A stretch of 32,337 bases of DNA from a virus: IMG/VR virus record IMGVR_UViG_3300031673_000301, positions 1 through 32,337 of that record; one strand, 5' to 3'. The notes beneath the pieces were generated by a model. It searched no databases. It worked only from the letters and a program-made list of their open reading frames with translations, and was not told where the DNA came from. Positions 7,026 to 14,683 of this stretch are shown in pieces. Numbering within the stretch: position 1 is the first letter of the stretch; every line of letters starts with the position of its first letter. Both the position numbers and the translations under genes were made by a program.

Positions 7026-7086
7026 TTTATTGATATGGGGCGTTTTATTTTTAGGAGGGTTATTTTTTGGAGGTAGATTTTTATGA
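6676..7086 (+). CDS. Overlapping-frame spanin-like protein (signal sequence, coiled coil, C-terminal TM)
   Basis: 136 aa in the +1 frame relative to the gene starting at 6669. A strong signal-like N-terminus (RKLLLLSLLLFLFFSELSFSG) is followed by a long coiled coil with two NLETQL repeats. A C-terminal hydrophobic helix (LLIWGVLFLGGLFFGG, about 116-132) closes it. Signal plus coil plus C-terminal TM is the topology of a unimolecular spanin, but the Cys of a lipobox is missing. Its start overlaps the holin stop (ATGA) and its stop overlaps the endolysin start (ATGA), which argues strongly that this frame is real. The last 57 nt are coding only in this frame. Confidence 0.6.
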   Translation: MRQSRKLLLLSLLLFLFFSELSFSGLLSREEKIKNIKLIIIDLRTQQKNLETQLSNYMKISMRLKTNNQRLLKYINTITKIIYNLKIQITNLETQLKELTETLPKLKNCSPNFSMIDLLIWGVLFLGGLFFGGRFL

Positions 7087-7643
7087 AAACATATAAAGAT
7101 ATTTCAGATGGTTTAGAAAATAAGCGAAATGAGTTTTATGAAAAATTAAGACAAGACATTTATGATTATTCATCAACTCATTTGAGTCCTGGGTTTTGCG
7201 CGCTAACCGTTAGAGATGTATTAGAAAAAAACGGATTTTCAATTGAGCCAATATGCAAGAAAAATATATACAAAACTATAAATAAATTAAAAATCTTATC
7301 AGAAGAAACGACAGAAGTAGAAATAATAACAGGATCTCCTGAAATGAATATGCATACGGCCGCACAGGTAATAGCAAATGCAAGTCAAGACGAATACGTG
7401 GTACTTGCATTATTGGCTAATTTTAGATATCCTGAAAAAAAACTTGACGGTTGTCATCATATAGGTTTTGTGATAAAAAATAAATTGTCAGATAATCCAC
7501 TTATAGGGCAGGGCGGTATGAAAAGTGTAAAAAATATTTTTAAGCCTGCATCGTGGAGTTTTTCATGGAACTGGGAGAATGCCCAGGGTGTTAAAAATAA
7601 GTATTGTATGATCTACGTAAAATACGGATTAAAAGTAAAATAA
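7083..7643 (+). CDS. Putative endolysin with papain-like (CHAP/NlpC-type) Cys-His pair
   Basis: 186 aa, no signal peptide. Cys39 lies at the start of a predicted helix (SPGFCALTVRDVLEKNG) and HHIGFV (His125-His126) follows about 85 residues later on a predicted strand. This is the arrangement of NlpC/P60 and CHAP peptidases that cut peptidoglycan stem peptides. The position after holin-like and spanin-like genes supports an endolysin. The gene has a good GGAGG ribosome site 9 nt upstream and an ATGA overlap with the preceding gene. No cell-wall-binding repeat is visible. Another Cys-protease-fold enzyme is possible; the family call is by motif spacing only. Confidence 0.55.
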   Translation: MKTYKDISDGLENKRNEFYEKLRQDIYDYSSTHLSPGFCALTVRDVLEKNGFSIEPICKKNIYKTINKLKILSEETTEVEIITGSPEMNMHTAAQVIANASQDEYVVLALLANFRYPEKKLDGCHHIGFVIKNKLSDNPLIGQGGMKSVKNIFKPASWSFSWNWENAQGVKNKYCMIYVKYGLKVK

Positions 7644-7646
7644 TGC

Positions 7647-7674
7647 TTGACATAAATATAGGTTATGTTATTAT
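7647..7674 (+). promoter_or_regulatory. Internal sigma70-type promoter for the beta-helix gene
   Basis: TTGACA (7647-7652) is perfect, followed by a 16-bp spacer and TATTAT (7669-7674, five of six). It sits immediately behind the endolysin stop. The predicted transcript starts near 7681, just ahead of the AAAGGAG ribosome site and the ATG at 7696. It would let the beta-helix gene, and the head genes behind it, be expressed independently of the upstream promoters. Confidence 0.65.
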
Positions 7675-7695
7675 AAATTATTAAAGGAGTAAGCT

Positions 7696-8589
7696 ATGAT
7701 AGACCAGTTAAGAAAATTGAGAGCGAGTTTAACGGATGTTAATCCATCTATACAACGTGAATATTATGTTTCCCCAGACGGAAATGATAAGAGGGATGGA
7801 AGAAGTCTTGCTTCTTCCCTAAAAACTCCGGAAAGAGCAATTGAAATTATCAATAATTTACCCTCGGTAATAACTAGCGTTGCCTTGTATATTGCTCCAG
7901 GTGCATATTTTGTAAAAACGCCATTACTTTCAACTAAAGATTTTTTTCTATTAAGCGGTATTGTTGGATCTCCTGGAATGGTAAATTTTATCGGATCAGG
8001 TGATACCGGAAGTTTAAGTCCTGCGACGGATAACATGTTAAAAATTGAAGGAAGAAGAAATACAGTACGAGGTATAACATTTTTTGTTAATAGTCCAAAT
8101 TATACTCCCTTGAGTTTTGCCGATAGAGCAGGGGGAGGTGGTTATGGTGGTCTCAATCTTACAGAAAATTGTTATTTTTATTTTCTTGTTGCAACATCTC
8201 AAATGAAATATGGAATCGTGATGATAGGAAGCAAAAGAAATACAGTAAGAAATTGTGTTTTTAGTGCTTCTAATACGGCAGGTATTTATATTGTGAAAAA
8301 TGTAGAAGATCCTACTGATATTGTTATCGAAAATAATCAGTTTATAGGTACCGGAAGAGGGGTATTGATAAACGGACTTAATTACAATACGATCATAAAA
8401 AACAATCTTTTTTCCTCTGGAAGTAAAGCAGGTGAAGTCATGGTAAATGGAATTGAAATTACCGCGCTAATGACGGCAGGGAAAGTTATTGTTGTAAATA
8501 ATCAATTTGAACAATCTCAAATAAATTCAATCCTTGACAATAAAGTCGGTGGCACTTTAATTGATTTCGGAAATGAGTATGGAGCGTAA
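7696..8589 (+). CDS. Right-handed parallel beta-helix protein (DUF1565/NosD-like), possible virion decoration or spike
   Basis: 297 aa. The segment YYVSPDGNDKRDGRSLASSLKTPERAIEIIN (about residues 23-53) is the typical opening of DUF1565-type beta-helix proteins. It is followed by short repeats of the coil type: NTVRGITFF, NTVRNCVFSASNTAGIYI, DIVIENNQFIG, NTIIKNNLFSS, KVIVVNNQFEQ. Such folds bind or cleave polysaccharide in phage spikes and exopolysaccharide enzymes. It has no signal peptide, an excellent AAAGGAG ribosome site and its own upstream promoter. It sits between the lysis genes and the prohead protease, an odd place for a tail spike, so a capsid-surface or moron role is equally likely. 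Catalytic residues cannot be assigned by eye. Confidence 0.75.
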   Translation: MIDQLRKLRASLTDVNPSIQREYYVSPDGNDKRDGRSLASSLKTPERAIEIINNLPSVITSVALYIAPGAYFVKTPLLSTKDFFLLSGIVGSPGMVNFIGSGDTGSLSPATDNMLKIEGRRNTVRGITFFVNSPNYTPLSFADRAGGGGYGGLNLTENCYFYFLVATSQMKYGIVMIGSKRNTVRNCVFSASNTAGIYIVKNVEDPTDIVIENNQFIGTGRGVLINGLNYNTIIKNNLFSSGSKAGEVMVNGIEITALMTAGKVIVVNNQFEQSQINSILDNKVGGTLIDFGNEYGA

Positions 8590-9621
8590 ATGGATATAGT
8601 AATCGATGGGGTTATCGGATGGGATTTTAACGCGTCCGATTTTCGCGAACAGTTAAAAAGTGCAAAAGGTGATGATCTTAATATACAGATTTCCTCTCCG
8701 GGAGGTTCTATTTTTGAAGGATTCACAATTTTTGATTTAATCGTAAAGTACAAAAAAGACTTTCCATTATCTCAAGTAAATATTACATCTTTCGGAATCT
8801 CCGCAAGTATGGCGTCAATTATTGCACTTGCAGGAGATAAGCATATAGTTTTTGGTAACACTGTTTATATTATTCATAATTCATGGACTATTGAGGTCGG
8901 TGATAAACACGTTCTGATAAAAACCGCTGATATACTTGATAATTTAGATTTAATAGCTGCAAGGGTTTATTCCGAAAAATCAGGGAAAAAATTATCTGAA
9001 ATTGAATTGATTCAAAATGAGGAAACTTATTTCTATGGTCAAGAGATTATTGATTCAGGTTTTGCAGATGAAATTATTAAACGTGAAGATGATTCTGAAA
9101 AAGATGAGAAAGTTTCATTTGCAAAAAATGCAGTTTCTGAAACAATTTTAAAATTGAAAAATAATAATGATTATGACTTTAGGGCAGATTGTTTAAAAAT
9201 TGTTACCTTAATTCCTGAATTAAAAGAAATCGAAAAAAAGGATTTATTAACCGCGGTTGCGGATAAAAATATTAAAACGGAGGTTAAGCGTATGACTCCT
9301 GATGAGTTGAAACAACAATTTCCTGATACTTATAATACTATTGTTTCTATCGGGATTGAAAGAGAATATGAGAGGGTGAAATCTCACATAGTTATGGGCA
9401 AGGGTGCCGGTAATATAGAAATGGCAGTTAAAAATATTGAAGATAAAAAAGAATTTACTTCTTCAATAACAGCTGAGTACATGGCCGAGGGTATGAAAAC
9501 GAAAGAAATTAAAAATCGTATTGCCGATAATGTTGAGACGGGTTCACATACCGGAGATGATGATGAGGCTGATACCCTGGAATATACAAAACAGCTTAAA
9601 AAGAAAATGGGGGTGAAATAA
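8590..9621 (+). CDS. Prohead protease, ClpP-fold, with C-terminal scaffold domain
   Basis: 343 aa. Residues 1-165 are a ClpP/S49-type protease with NIQISSPGGSIFEG, then GISASMASIIALAG carrying the nucleophile (Ser73) and YIIHNSW with the general base (His96). An acidic residue in the ADILDNLD region is the third member of the triad. It cleaves scaffold and itself during head maturation. After an acidic linker, residues from about 235 form a helical Glu/Lys-rich domain (IEREYERVKSHI, AEYMAEGMKTKEI) that looks like a scaffold, so the protein parallels lambda gpC. An internal ribosome site and ATG at 9292 would make that domain separately. The gene abuts the beta-helix stop and ends in a TAATG overlap with the decoration gene. 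Confidence 0.92.
   Translation: MDIVIDGVIGWDFNASDFREQLKSAKGDDLNIQISSPGGSIFEGFTIFDLIVKYKKDFPLSQVNITSFGISASMASIIALAGDKHIVFGNTVYIIHNSWTIEVGDKHVLIKTADILDNLDLIAARVYSEKSGKKLSEIELIQNEETYFYGQEIIDSGFADEIIKREDDSEKDEKVSFAKNAVSETILKLKNNNDYDFRADCLKIVTLIPELKEIEKKDLLTAVADKNIKTEVKRMTPDELKQQFPDTYNTIVSIGIEREYERVKSHIVMGKGAGNIEMAVKNIEDKKEFTSSITAEYMAEGMKTKEIKNRIADNVETGSHTGDDDEADTLEYTKQLKKKMGVK
9292..9621 (+). CDS. Nested in-frame scaffold protein (Nu3-like)
   Basis: 109 aa, translated from an internal ATG in the same frame as the protease. GGAGG at 9279-9283 lies 8 nt before the ATG, a better ribosome site than the protease start has. The product is the helical, charged C-terminal domain alone. In lambda, Nu3 scaffold is made this way from inside gene C and guides capsid assembly. 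The internal start is seen directly; production and role are inferred from that precedent. Confidence 0.7.
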   Translation: MTPDELKQQFPDTYNTIVSIGIEREYERVKSHIVMGKGAGNIEMAVKNIEDKKEFTSSITAEYMAEGMKTKEIKNRIADNVETGSHTGDDDEADTLEYTKQLKKKMGVK

Positions 9622-10022
9622 TGCCGAATCTTGAAATAACAAATTTTTATCCTGGCGACGGGATAAGGGCAGTAGTAGAAAGTGAACAAGCTTTACTTAC
9701 TACCATAGAGGCAGATACAATCAAGCGCGTCACAATACTCGGACGAATTACAGCAACAGGTAGCTATTGTTACTATGATTCCGGTAATGATCCTGAAGGT
9801 TCCGGAATTCCTGTCGCGATATCACTTTCCGAAGTTGAAGCAGATGACGCTGGTGATTATGTACTTTCCGTCCTTCTTCAGGGAAAAGTTGAAGAGGAAA
9901 AACTCATTATACATGGAAGTGAACCTGGTGTTGGAATAACGCCTGCTATTAAGGATTCCTTGAGAACTTATGGAATAATTGTTCAGACAGCAGCCGAGTG
10001 CGCCACACTCGATAACCAATAA
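9621..10022 (+). CDS. Head decoration protein, lambda gpD-like
   Basis: 133 aa, beta-rich and slightly acidic. These proteins form trimers at capsid threefold sites and stabilise the expanded head. The pattern ADTIKRVTILGRITATGSYCYYDSGNDPEGSGIPVAISLSE, followed by paired strands, resembles the HDPD/gpD fold. The gene lies in the canonical place between protease/scaffold and major capsid. The ATG overlaps the protease stop (TAATG) and has a GGGGGTGA site. Confidence 0.85.
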   Translation: MPNLEITNFYPGDGIRAVVESEQALLTTIEADTIKRVTILGRITATGSYCYYDSGNDPEGSGIPVAISLSEVEADDAGDYVLSVLLQGKVEEEKLIIHGSEPGVGITPAIKDSLRTYGIIVQTAAECATLDNQ

Positions 10023-10033
10023 AGGAGGACATA

Positions 10034-11134
10034 ATGGCTATTGATAAAAGAACAGCTTTTTTAATGGCATATATAGAACGTGAATTTTTTATTCCGTTTT
10101 TATCGACATTTTTCACAACAACACCGAGCGATATAGTAAATGCCGAAAGTGTTATAATAGAAATACAGAGAAACACCCGGAAGATTGCACCTGTTATTTC
10201 TGATTTAACTGCAAGGGGATCGATTATTAAAAAATCGATTTATACACAGAAGGAATTTAAACCTCCTGTTGTTTCCTTAGGTTCTGTATTTACGGCAGGT
10301 GATCTAATTGAAAAAGTTTTCGGTATGACTCAATATGATTCTGCCGGGTTGGATTATTTGGCACAATTGCAGATAAAAATAATGGAAACTATGGCAGAGA
10401 TAGAATCTCAAATAATGAGAAGTATTGAATTTCAATCTTCGCAGATATTTCAGAATAAAGCTATTGTTGTATTATACGATGATAAAGGACAACCTGCTTA
10501 TGAGATAGATTTTAAAGCTAAGGATGAACACTTTCCGGTTGTCGATGTAAATTGGTCAGATGAAACTTCAGATCCTGATATTGATATTGCAAATCTTTCT
10601 AAAGTAATTACAAAAAATGGAAGAGCAAGAATTAGAAATCTTGTGTTTGGAGAAAATGCATATAACGAATATTTCAGAAATACAAAAATACAAGACAAGC
10701 TTAATATTAGGCGTATTGTATCGGGCGAACTTGATCCAAGAGAAGTTAACCCGGATGTAAATTATATCGGAAATTATCTGATTGGAAATAGACGATATAA
10801 TATATGGCAATATGAAGGTGAATATGAACATCCTGAAACAAAAGAATTGACACCTTTTGTCGATCCTGATAAAGTTATATTTTTACCTGATGCCGGAGCC
10901 ATGAACGTAGATTTTAGGCGTATTTTTTGCACAGTGCCTTCTATAACAGGAACAGATCCAAGATTTTCCGAATTAATACCTATGCGAATGAATCTTGATA
11001 ATAGATCATATCTCGCAAGGGTGTGGGAAGAAAAAGGCGCCGATACTTTGAATATGGAATTAAAAACACGTCCTCTCGATATTCCGGTTTCTATCGATTC
11101 TTTTGGATGTTTAACTACTAACAGTGGAGAGTAA
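10034..11134 (+). CDS. Major capsid protein, lambda gpE family
   Basis: 366 aa, HK97 fold; forms the icosahedral shell. Family features include an N-terminal region with FFTTTPSDIVNAESVIIEIQRNTRKIAPVI and the VFTAGDLIEKVFG turn. A central acidic helix (MAEIESQIMRSIEFQSSQIFQNKAIVV) and VIFLPDAG followed by a C-terminal beta region (LARVWEEKGADTLNMELKTRPLDIP) complete the picture. There is no long N-terminal delta domain, consistent with the separate scaffold made from the nested start upstream. The ribosome site is AAAGGAGG, 7 nt before the ATG, as suits a highly expressed structural gene. Confidence 0.95.
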   Translation: MAIDKRTAFLMAYIEREFFIPFLSTFFTTTPSDIVNAESVIIEIQRNTRKIAPVISDLTARGSIIKKSIYTQKEFKPPVVSLGSVFTAGDLIEKVFGMTQYDSAGLDYLAQLQIKIMETMAEIESQIMRSIEFQSSQIFQNKAIVVLYDDKGQPAYEIDFKAKDEHFPVVDVNWSDETSDPDIDIANLSKVITKNGRARIRNLVFGENAYNEYFRNTKIQDKLNIRRIVSGELDPREVNPDVNYIGNYLIGNRRYNIWQYEGEYEHPETKELTPFVDPDKVIFLPDAGAMNVDFRRIFCTVPSITGTDPRFSELIPMRMNLDNRSYLARVWEEKGADTLNMELKTRPLDIPVSIDSFGCLTTNSGE

Positions 11135-11135
11135 A

Positions 11136-11369
11136 ATGAAATATATAGTAAAAGAAGGAAAAGCAATTTCAACATTAAGGGGAATTATTGGACATCCTAA
11201 GGATATAAATGATGTGAAAGAAAAAGAGTTTGTAACTGAAAAAGATATTAAAACAGGGAAATCAGGACTTGACAGGCTTTTAAAACTGGAAAACTCACCT
11301 TTGGTTGAGTATGAAAAAATCAAAAAACAGAACAAAAAAGCAGAACCTATAAAGGAAGATGATAAATAG
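11136..11369 (+). CDS. Small charged protein after the capsid gene
   Basis: 77 aa, Lys/Glu-rich with no membrane segment. A predicted short beta start (MKYIVKEGKAISTLRGIIGHPKDI) is followed by helices and a basic then acidic tail. It occupies the position of lambda FI or of small connector accessory proteins in related phages, but no family is recognised. The start was chosen at ATG 11136, with GGAGAG 4 nt upstream; a GTG at 11124 overlaps that site and is less likely. The stop overlaps a GTG start of the next gene (TAGTG). Confidence 0.65.
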   Translation: MKYIVKEGKAISTLRGIIGHPKDINDVKEKEFVTEKDIKTGKSGLDRLLKLENSPLVEYEKIKKQNKKAEPIKEDDK

Positions 11370-11725
11370 TGAACTTAAATGAACTTGCCGAATCTGATTT
11401 AGAAATAACTCTTGAAGATGTTGAAAATGGATTCGCTGTTGAACTTATTTTTCTTGATGCTTTTATGGTAGAAACTACAATACCATGCCAAACAACCGAT
11501 ATTGGTTTTTTTGTAGATCCTGGTTCTGGTATGGGTGTTTCCGGAAGGCAAGTTGAAATTAACTGTCGAATAAAGACACTTGATGATAATAATGTTATTG
11601 TTGCAAAAGATGATGTTGTTATGCATAAAGATACTTTAGGTAATACTTATAAAACACGGATAAAGAAAATTGAACCTGATAGAAAATTGCCTATTTATAA
11701 AATATTATTAGAGGTAAGTAATTGA
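11369..11725 (+). CDS. Putative head-tail connector (stopper-type)
   Basis: 118 aa, acidic and beta-rich (AVELIFLDAFMVETTIPCQTTDIGFFVDPGSG, then EINCRIKTLDDNNVIVAKDD and TYKTRIKKIEPD). Its size, beta content and place between capsid and tail terminator match stopper proteins such as lambda FII or SPP1 gp16, which close the portal and form the tail interface. It starts at GTG, overlapping the upstream stop, with AAAGGAAG 11 nt ahead. The assignment is positional. Confidence 0.6.
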   Translation: MNLNELAESDLEITLEDVENGFAVELIFLDAFMVETTIPCQTTDIGFFVDPGSGMGVSGRQVEINCRIKTLDDNNVIVAKDDVVMHKDTLGNTYKTRIKKIEPDRKLPIYKILLEVSN

Positions 11726-12384
11726 TAACAAAAATAAAAACCTTAATAGAAAAACAGGATACTAATGAGATTGTAAGGGATCAGATAGCGGCAATACTTG
11801 CAATCGAAGTTGAAAATCAAAAAACTATTGCAACAAGTCAAGCAAAAAATCCCGATGATTTTTCCTTTTCGGTTTATGTTGAAAGATCGAGACCGTGGGA
11901 AACAAATGAAATGCCTTTGGTGAATGTGATGTTCGATAATGACCGGTTTGATACGAAGGGTTCCGGTTTGATAAAACAACAACATCCTATCGGAACTTTT
12001 TATATCGATTGTTACGGATACAAGGCAGCTGATGAAAATAAAACCGGTGACGAACTTGCAAGCAAGGAAGTGGATAGGATTGCAAGACTTGCACGAAATA
12101 TAATAATGTATAATGAGTATGCATATCTTGGATTAGGATATCAAGAACTTGGACAGGGTAATAATTTAGTTTCAAAGCGTTATATTGTTAGACGTGAAAA
12201 GTTTATGCCTAATATAAATCAGGATGGGTATGAAAATATCGTAGCTTGTAGACTTACCCTTGAGGTAGAATATAAGGAAGAAAGTCCACAGACTTTACCT
12301 GAGGATTTTGAATTATTGATTTTTAAATGTCAGAGAAATGACGGTAAGATTTTATTTACTGCTGAATATGATTTAACAGCCTAA
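11722..12384 (+). CDS. Tail terminator/completion protein, Mu gp37-like
   Basis: 220 aa. It has the pattern of tail-completion proteins that cap the tube at the neck: an N-terminal helix (MITKIKTLIEKQDTNEIVRDQIAAILAIEVENQ), then strands with PLVNVMFD and QHPIGTFYIDCYGYKA. A long acidic/basic helix (ASKEVDRIARLARNIIMYNEYAYL) and closing strands (CRLTLEVEYKEES) follow. It directly precedes the sheath gene. The start is TTG overlapping the upstream stop (TTGA) with an AGAGG site, and the next gene follows after an AAGGAGG site. Confidence 0.75.
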   Translation: MITKIKTLIEKQDTNEIVRDQIAAILAIEVENQKTIATSQAKNPDDFSFSVYVERSRPWETNEMPLVNVMFDNDRFDTKGSGLIKQQHPIGTFYIDCYGYKAADENKTGDELASKEVDRIARLARNIIMYNEYAYLGLGYQELGQGNNLVSKRYIVRREKFMPNINQDGYENIVACRLTLEVEYKEESPQTLPEDFELLIFKCQRNDGKILFTAEYDLTA

Positions 12385-12395
12385 GGAGGTTTTAT

Positions 12396-13874
12396 ATGTC
12401 TATTTCACCATCGGTAATAGCAAGGGTAATTGGCGTTAATGTTGAATATGCTAATTTCAATTTGGGGCAGGCTTTATATTTGCCACAAAGAATTGCAATA
12501 GTCGGGCAGGGTAGTAGTGCGGTATCTTACGGTACAGATAAACAACTTATAAACTCTGCAAAACAAGTCGCTCAACTATACGGCTATGGATCTCCCTTAC
12601 ACCTTGTATGTAGACAGTTACTACCAGCTACTGGAAAAGGATTGGAAGGAATACCGGTTACTGCTTACCCGCTTGTTGATGATGGTTCGGGAGTTGCCGC
12701 GACTGGTTCTCTGGGTGTTACAGGCGGACCTGTTGAAATTGCTTCTTCTGGCTATGTTTATATTGGTGGGATAAGATCAGCACCTATAGTTTTGCAAGTT
12801 GACGATACAGCCGCTATCGTTGCCGGTAAAATAAAAGTTGCAATCGATTCTGTTCTTGAAATGCCGGTTACTACGGGAGCCATAGTTGTTTCTGCCTTTC
12901 CGGTTACTGCGAAATGGAAAGGGGCATCGGGAAATGAAATAACTGTAGATTATTCTGAATTAGTTAATGATAATTTAACTTTTGTAATTCCCACGAAATT
13001 AACTGGAGGTTTGGTTAATCCGGATGTACAGGATGCACTTGATATTGTAAACGATGTTTGGGAAACAATAATTTTAAATTGTTTTAATTATTATGATACG
13101 GTTAGCCTACAAAAATATAGTGATTTTGGGGAAAGCAGATGGGATCAGCTTATTAAAAAACCATTATTAGTTGCTACGGGAGCTGTAGAAGGGTTTAGTG
13201 AGCGAACTATAGTGACCAATCTGGTAGCAAGAAGATCAGATAGAACAAACTTTCTTATTGTTTCGGTTGGTTCCCGTGAATTACCTTGTACAATAGCTGC
13301 CCAGGGGCTTGTAAGTGATATTGCACAAAAAGCAAACGATAAACCTGCTCATAATTATATCGGAGTTTTACAGGGATTGCACGCGGGAGCGGACGATTTA
13401 CAGGAAGATTTTACAACCAAAGATAATTCGGTAAAACTGGGAAGTTCAACAAATATAAAAGTTGGAAATCTTGCTGGGTTATCTGATACGGTTACTTTTT
13501 ATCATCCGGATGGTGAACCCATACCGGCTTATCGTTATGTTGTTGATGTTGTAAAATTACAAAATGTAGTTTATAATGTCGATATAATAATGGAAACATT
13601 AAAAGGACGTCCATTATTGCCGGATGGAACACCGACGGCTGATCCAGATGCTATCCAGCCGAAAGGCGTAAAGGCGCTACTAAGTAAATTAGCTGATAGC
13701 CTTGCAAATGGCAAATCTGCAATAATAGTTGATTCTGAATATACAAAAAAAAATATGGTTGTTGAAATTGATGGAACTAATCCTAAAAGATTGAACACTA
13801 CTTTTCCGGTTATATTATCGGGAAATGTAGAAGTCAATTCAACAGATATTTTATTTTCATTTTTAGGAACATAG
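12396..13874 (+). CDS. Contractile tail sheath protein, Mu gpL family
   Basis: 492 aa. Its presence defines the phage as a contractile-tailed virus; the protein forms helical discs around the tube and contracts during infection. Supporting features are the N-terminal SPSVIARVIGVNVEYANFNLG, QRIAIVGQG, and a central region with QLYGYGSPLHLVCRQLLP. The conserved C-terminal domain carries LARRSDRTNFLIVSVGSRELPC and later VILSGNVEVNSTDILFSFLG. A strong AAGGAGG ribosome site precedes the ATG. Confidence 0.93.
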   Translation: MSISPSVIARVIGVNVEYANFNLGQALYLPQRIAIVGQGSSAVSYGTDKQLINSAKQVAQLYGYGSPLHLVCRQLLPATGKGLEGIPVTAYPLVDDGSGVAATGSLGVTGGPVEIASSGYVYIGGIRSAPIVLQVDDTAAIVAGKIKVAIDSVLEMPVTTGAIVVSAFPVTAKWKGASGNEITVDYSELVNDNLTFVIPTKLTGGLVNPDVQDALDIVNDVWETIILNCFNYYDTVSLQKYSDFGESRWDQLIKKPLLVATGAVEGFSERTIVTNLVARRSDRTNFLIVSVGSRELPCTIAAQGLVSDIAQKANDKPAHNYIGVLQGLHAGADDLQEDFTTKDNSVKLGSSTNIKVGNLAGLSDTVTFYHPDGEPIPAYRYVVDVVKLQNVVYNVDIIMETLKGRPLLPDGTPTADPDAIQPKGVKALLSKLADSLANGKSAIIVDSEYTKKNMVVEIDGTNPKRLNTTFPVILSGNVEVNSTDILFSFLGT

Positions 13875-13883
13875 GAGGTAAAA

Positions 13884-14264
13884 ATGACAAGCGGGCCACT
13901 TGAAAGCATAAATATAAATACTCGACGTTTTCCTGTTGACGGTGAGATAAACGCAGTATTAAATCTTGATGGTTATACTAATGAAGTAAAACCAAACGGA
14001 CAACCTGGAGAAAGTAGAATAATAAAATCAAGACGTTCCGGAAAAATTGGAGCCATACCGTTAGTTATTGATAGTTCACGTGGTGATGTGGAGTTTTTAC
14101 AAGAAATCATGAATTCTAATGATTTTGTAGATTTTTATGCTACCGGTGTAGATGGTATTACATGGGAAGGAAATGTACAGATTGTGGAATCTCCCGAATT
14201 GGCAACAAAAGATGGAACTATGGAAATTGTTGTAATGGGATTTATAAAAAGGCAAGGTACATAA
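13884..14264 (+). CDS. Tail tube protein, Mu gpM family
   Basis: 126 aa. It stacks as hexamers to form the inner tube that delivers DNA. The sequence is beta-rich and starts with LESININTRRFPVDGEINAVLNLDGYTNEVKPNG, then ITWEGNVQIVESPELATKDGTMEIVVMGF, characteristic of the Mu-type tube. The ribosome site is AGGAGG and the stop overlaps the chaperone ATG as TAATG. Confidence 0.9.
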   Translation: MTSGPLESININTRRFPVDGEINAVLNLDGYTNEVKPNGQPGESRIIKSRRSGKIGAIPLVIDSSRGDVEFLQEIMNSNDFVDFYATGVDGITWEGNVQIVESPELATKDGTMEIVVMGFIKRQGT

Positions 14265-14683
14265 TGCAATACAAAATTGATGAACAGCTGGCAGAAGAAG
14301 AGTTTGTTAAAATATGTGAGGATTGGGAAATCGATATTGATGAAAGTAACATGGATTCAGAAGAAAAAATCGATTTTAAAAGTGTAAAAGTAAAAGTTAT
14401 AAAAGCAATCAGGCTTGGAAGGCTTGTGTATAATTCAGATGGAACTATCATTTATACTTTAAGTAAGCATTCTATAGATTTTGTAGGTACTGAATTGACT
14501 ATAAAAGTTCCCGATGGTGTTGCTTATACCGACATGGATCAGTTTAAAAAAGACAAAGATATGCACAAAACATTTACGATACTGTCTTACATGATAGGTA
14601 AACCATTACCAGTTATAAATAAACTTGATGGAAGGGATCTTAAACCGCTTCTCGCGCTGGCATCGCTTTTTTTAGCCGATTAG
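14264..14683 (+). CDS. Tail assembly chaperone, short product (Mu gp41-like, gpG equivalent)
   Basis: 139 aa, acidic. It accompanies tape measure folding during tail assembly. The order of features is acidic helices (EQLAEEEFVKICEDWEIDIDE), a central region with VIKAIRLGRLVYNSDGTIIYTL and DMDQFKKDKDMHKTFTILSYMIG, then LPVINKLDGRDLKPLLALASLFLAD. The ATG overlaps the tube stop (TAATG). Near the 3' end the T7A run forms a canonical -1 slippery heptamer, so a longer fusion product is also expected. It stands between tube and tape measure, the standard position. Confidence 0.85.
   Translation: MQYKIDEQLAEEEFVKICEDWEIDIDESNMDSEEKIDFKSVKVKVIKAIRLGRLVYNSDGTIIYTLSKHSIDFVGTELTIKVPDGVAYTDMDQFKKDKDMHKTFTILSYMIGKPLPVINKLDGRDLKPLLALASLFLAD

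Noticed and set aside
11124-11135. GTG start for the small gene after the capsid
   Set aside because: The GTG is part of the GGAGAG ribosome site for ATG 11136.
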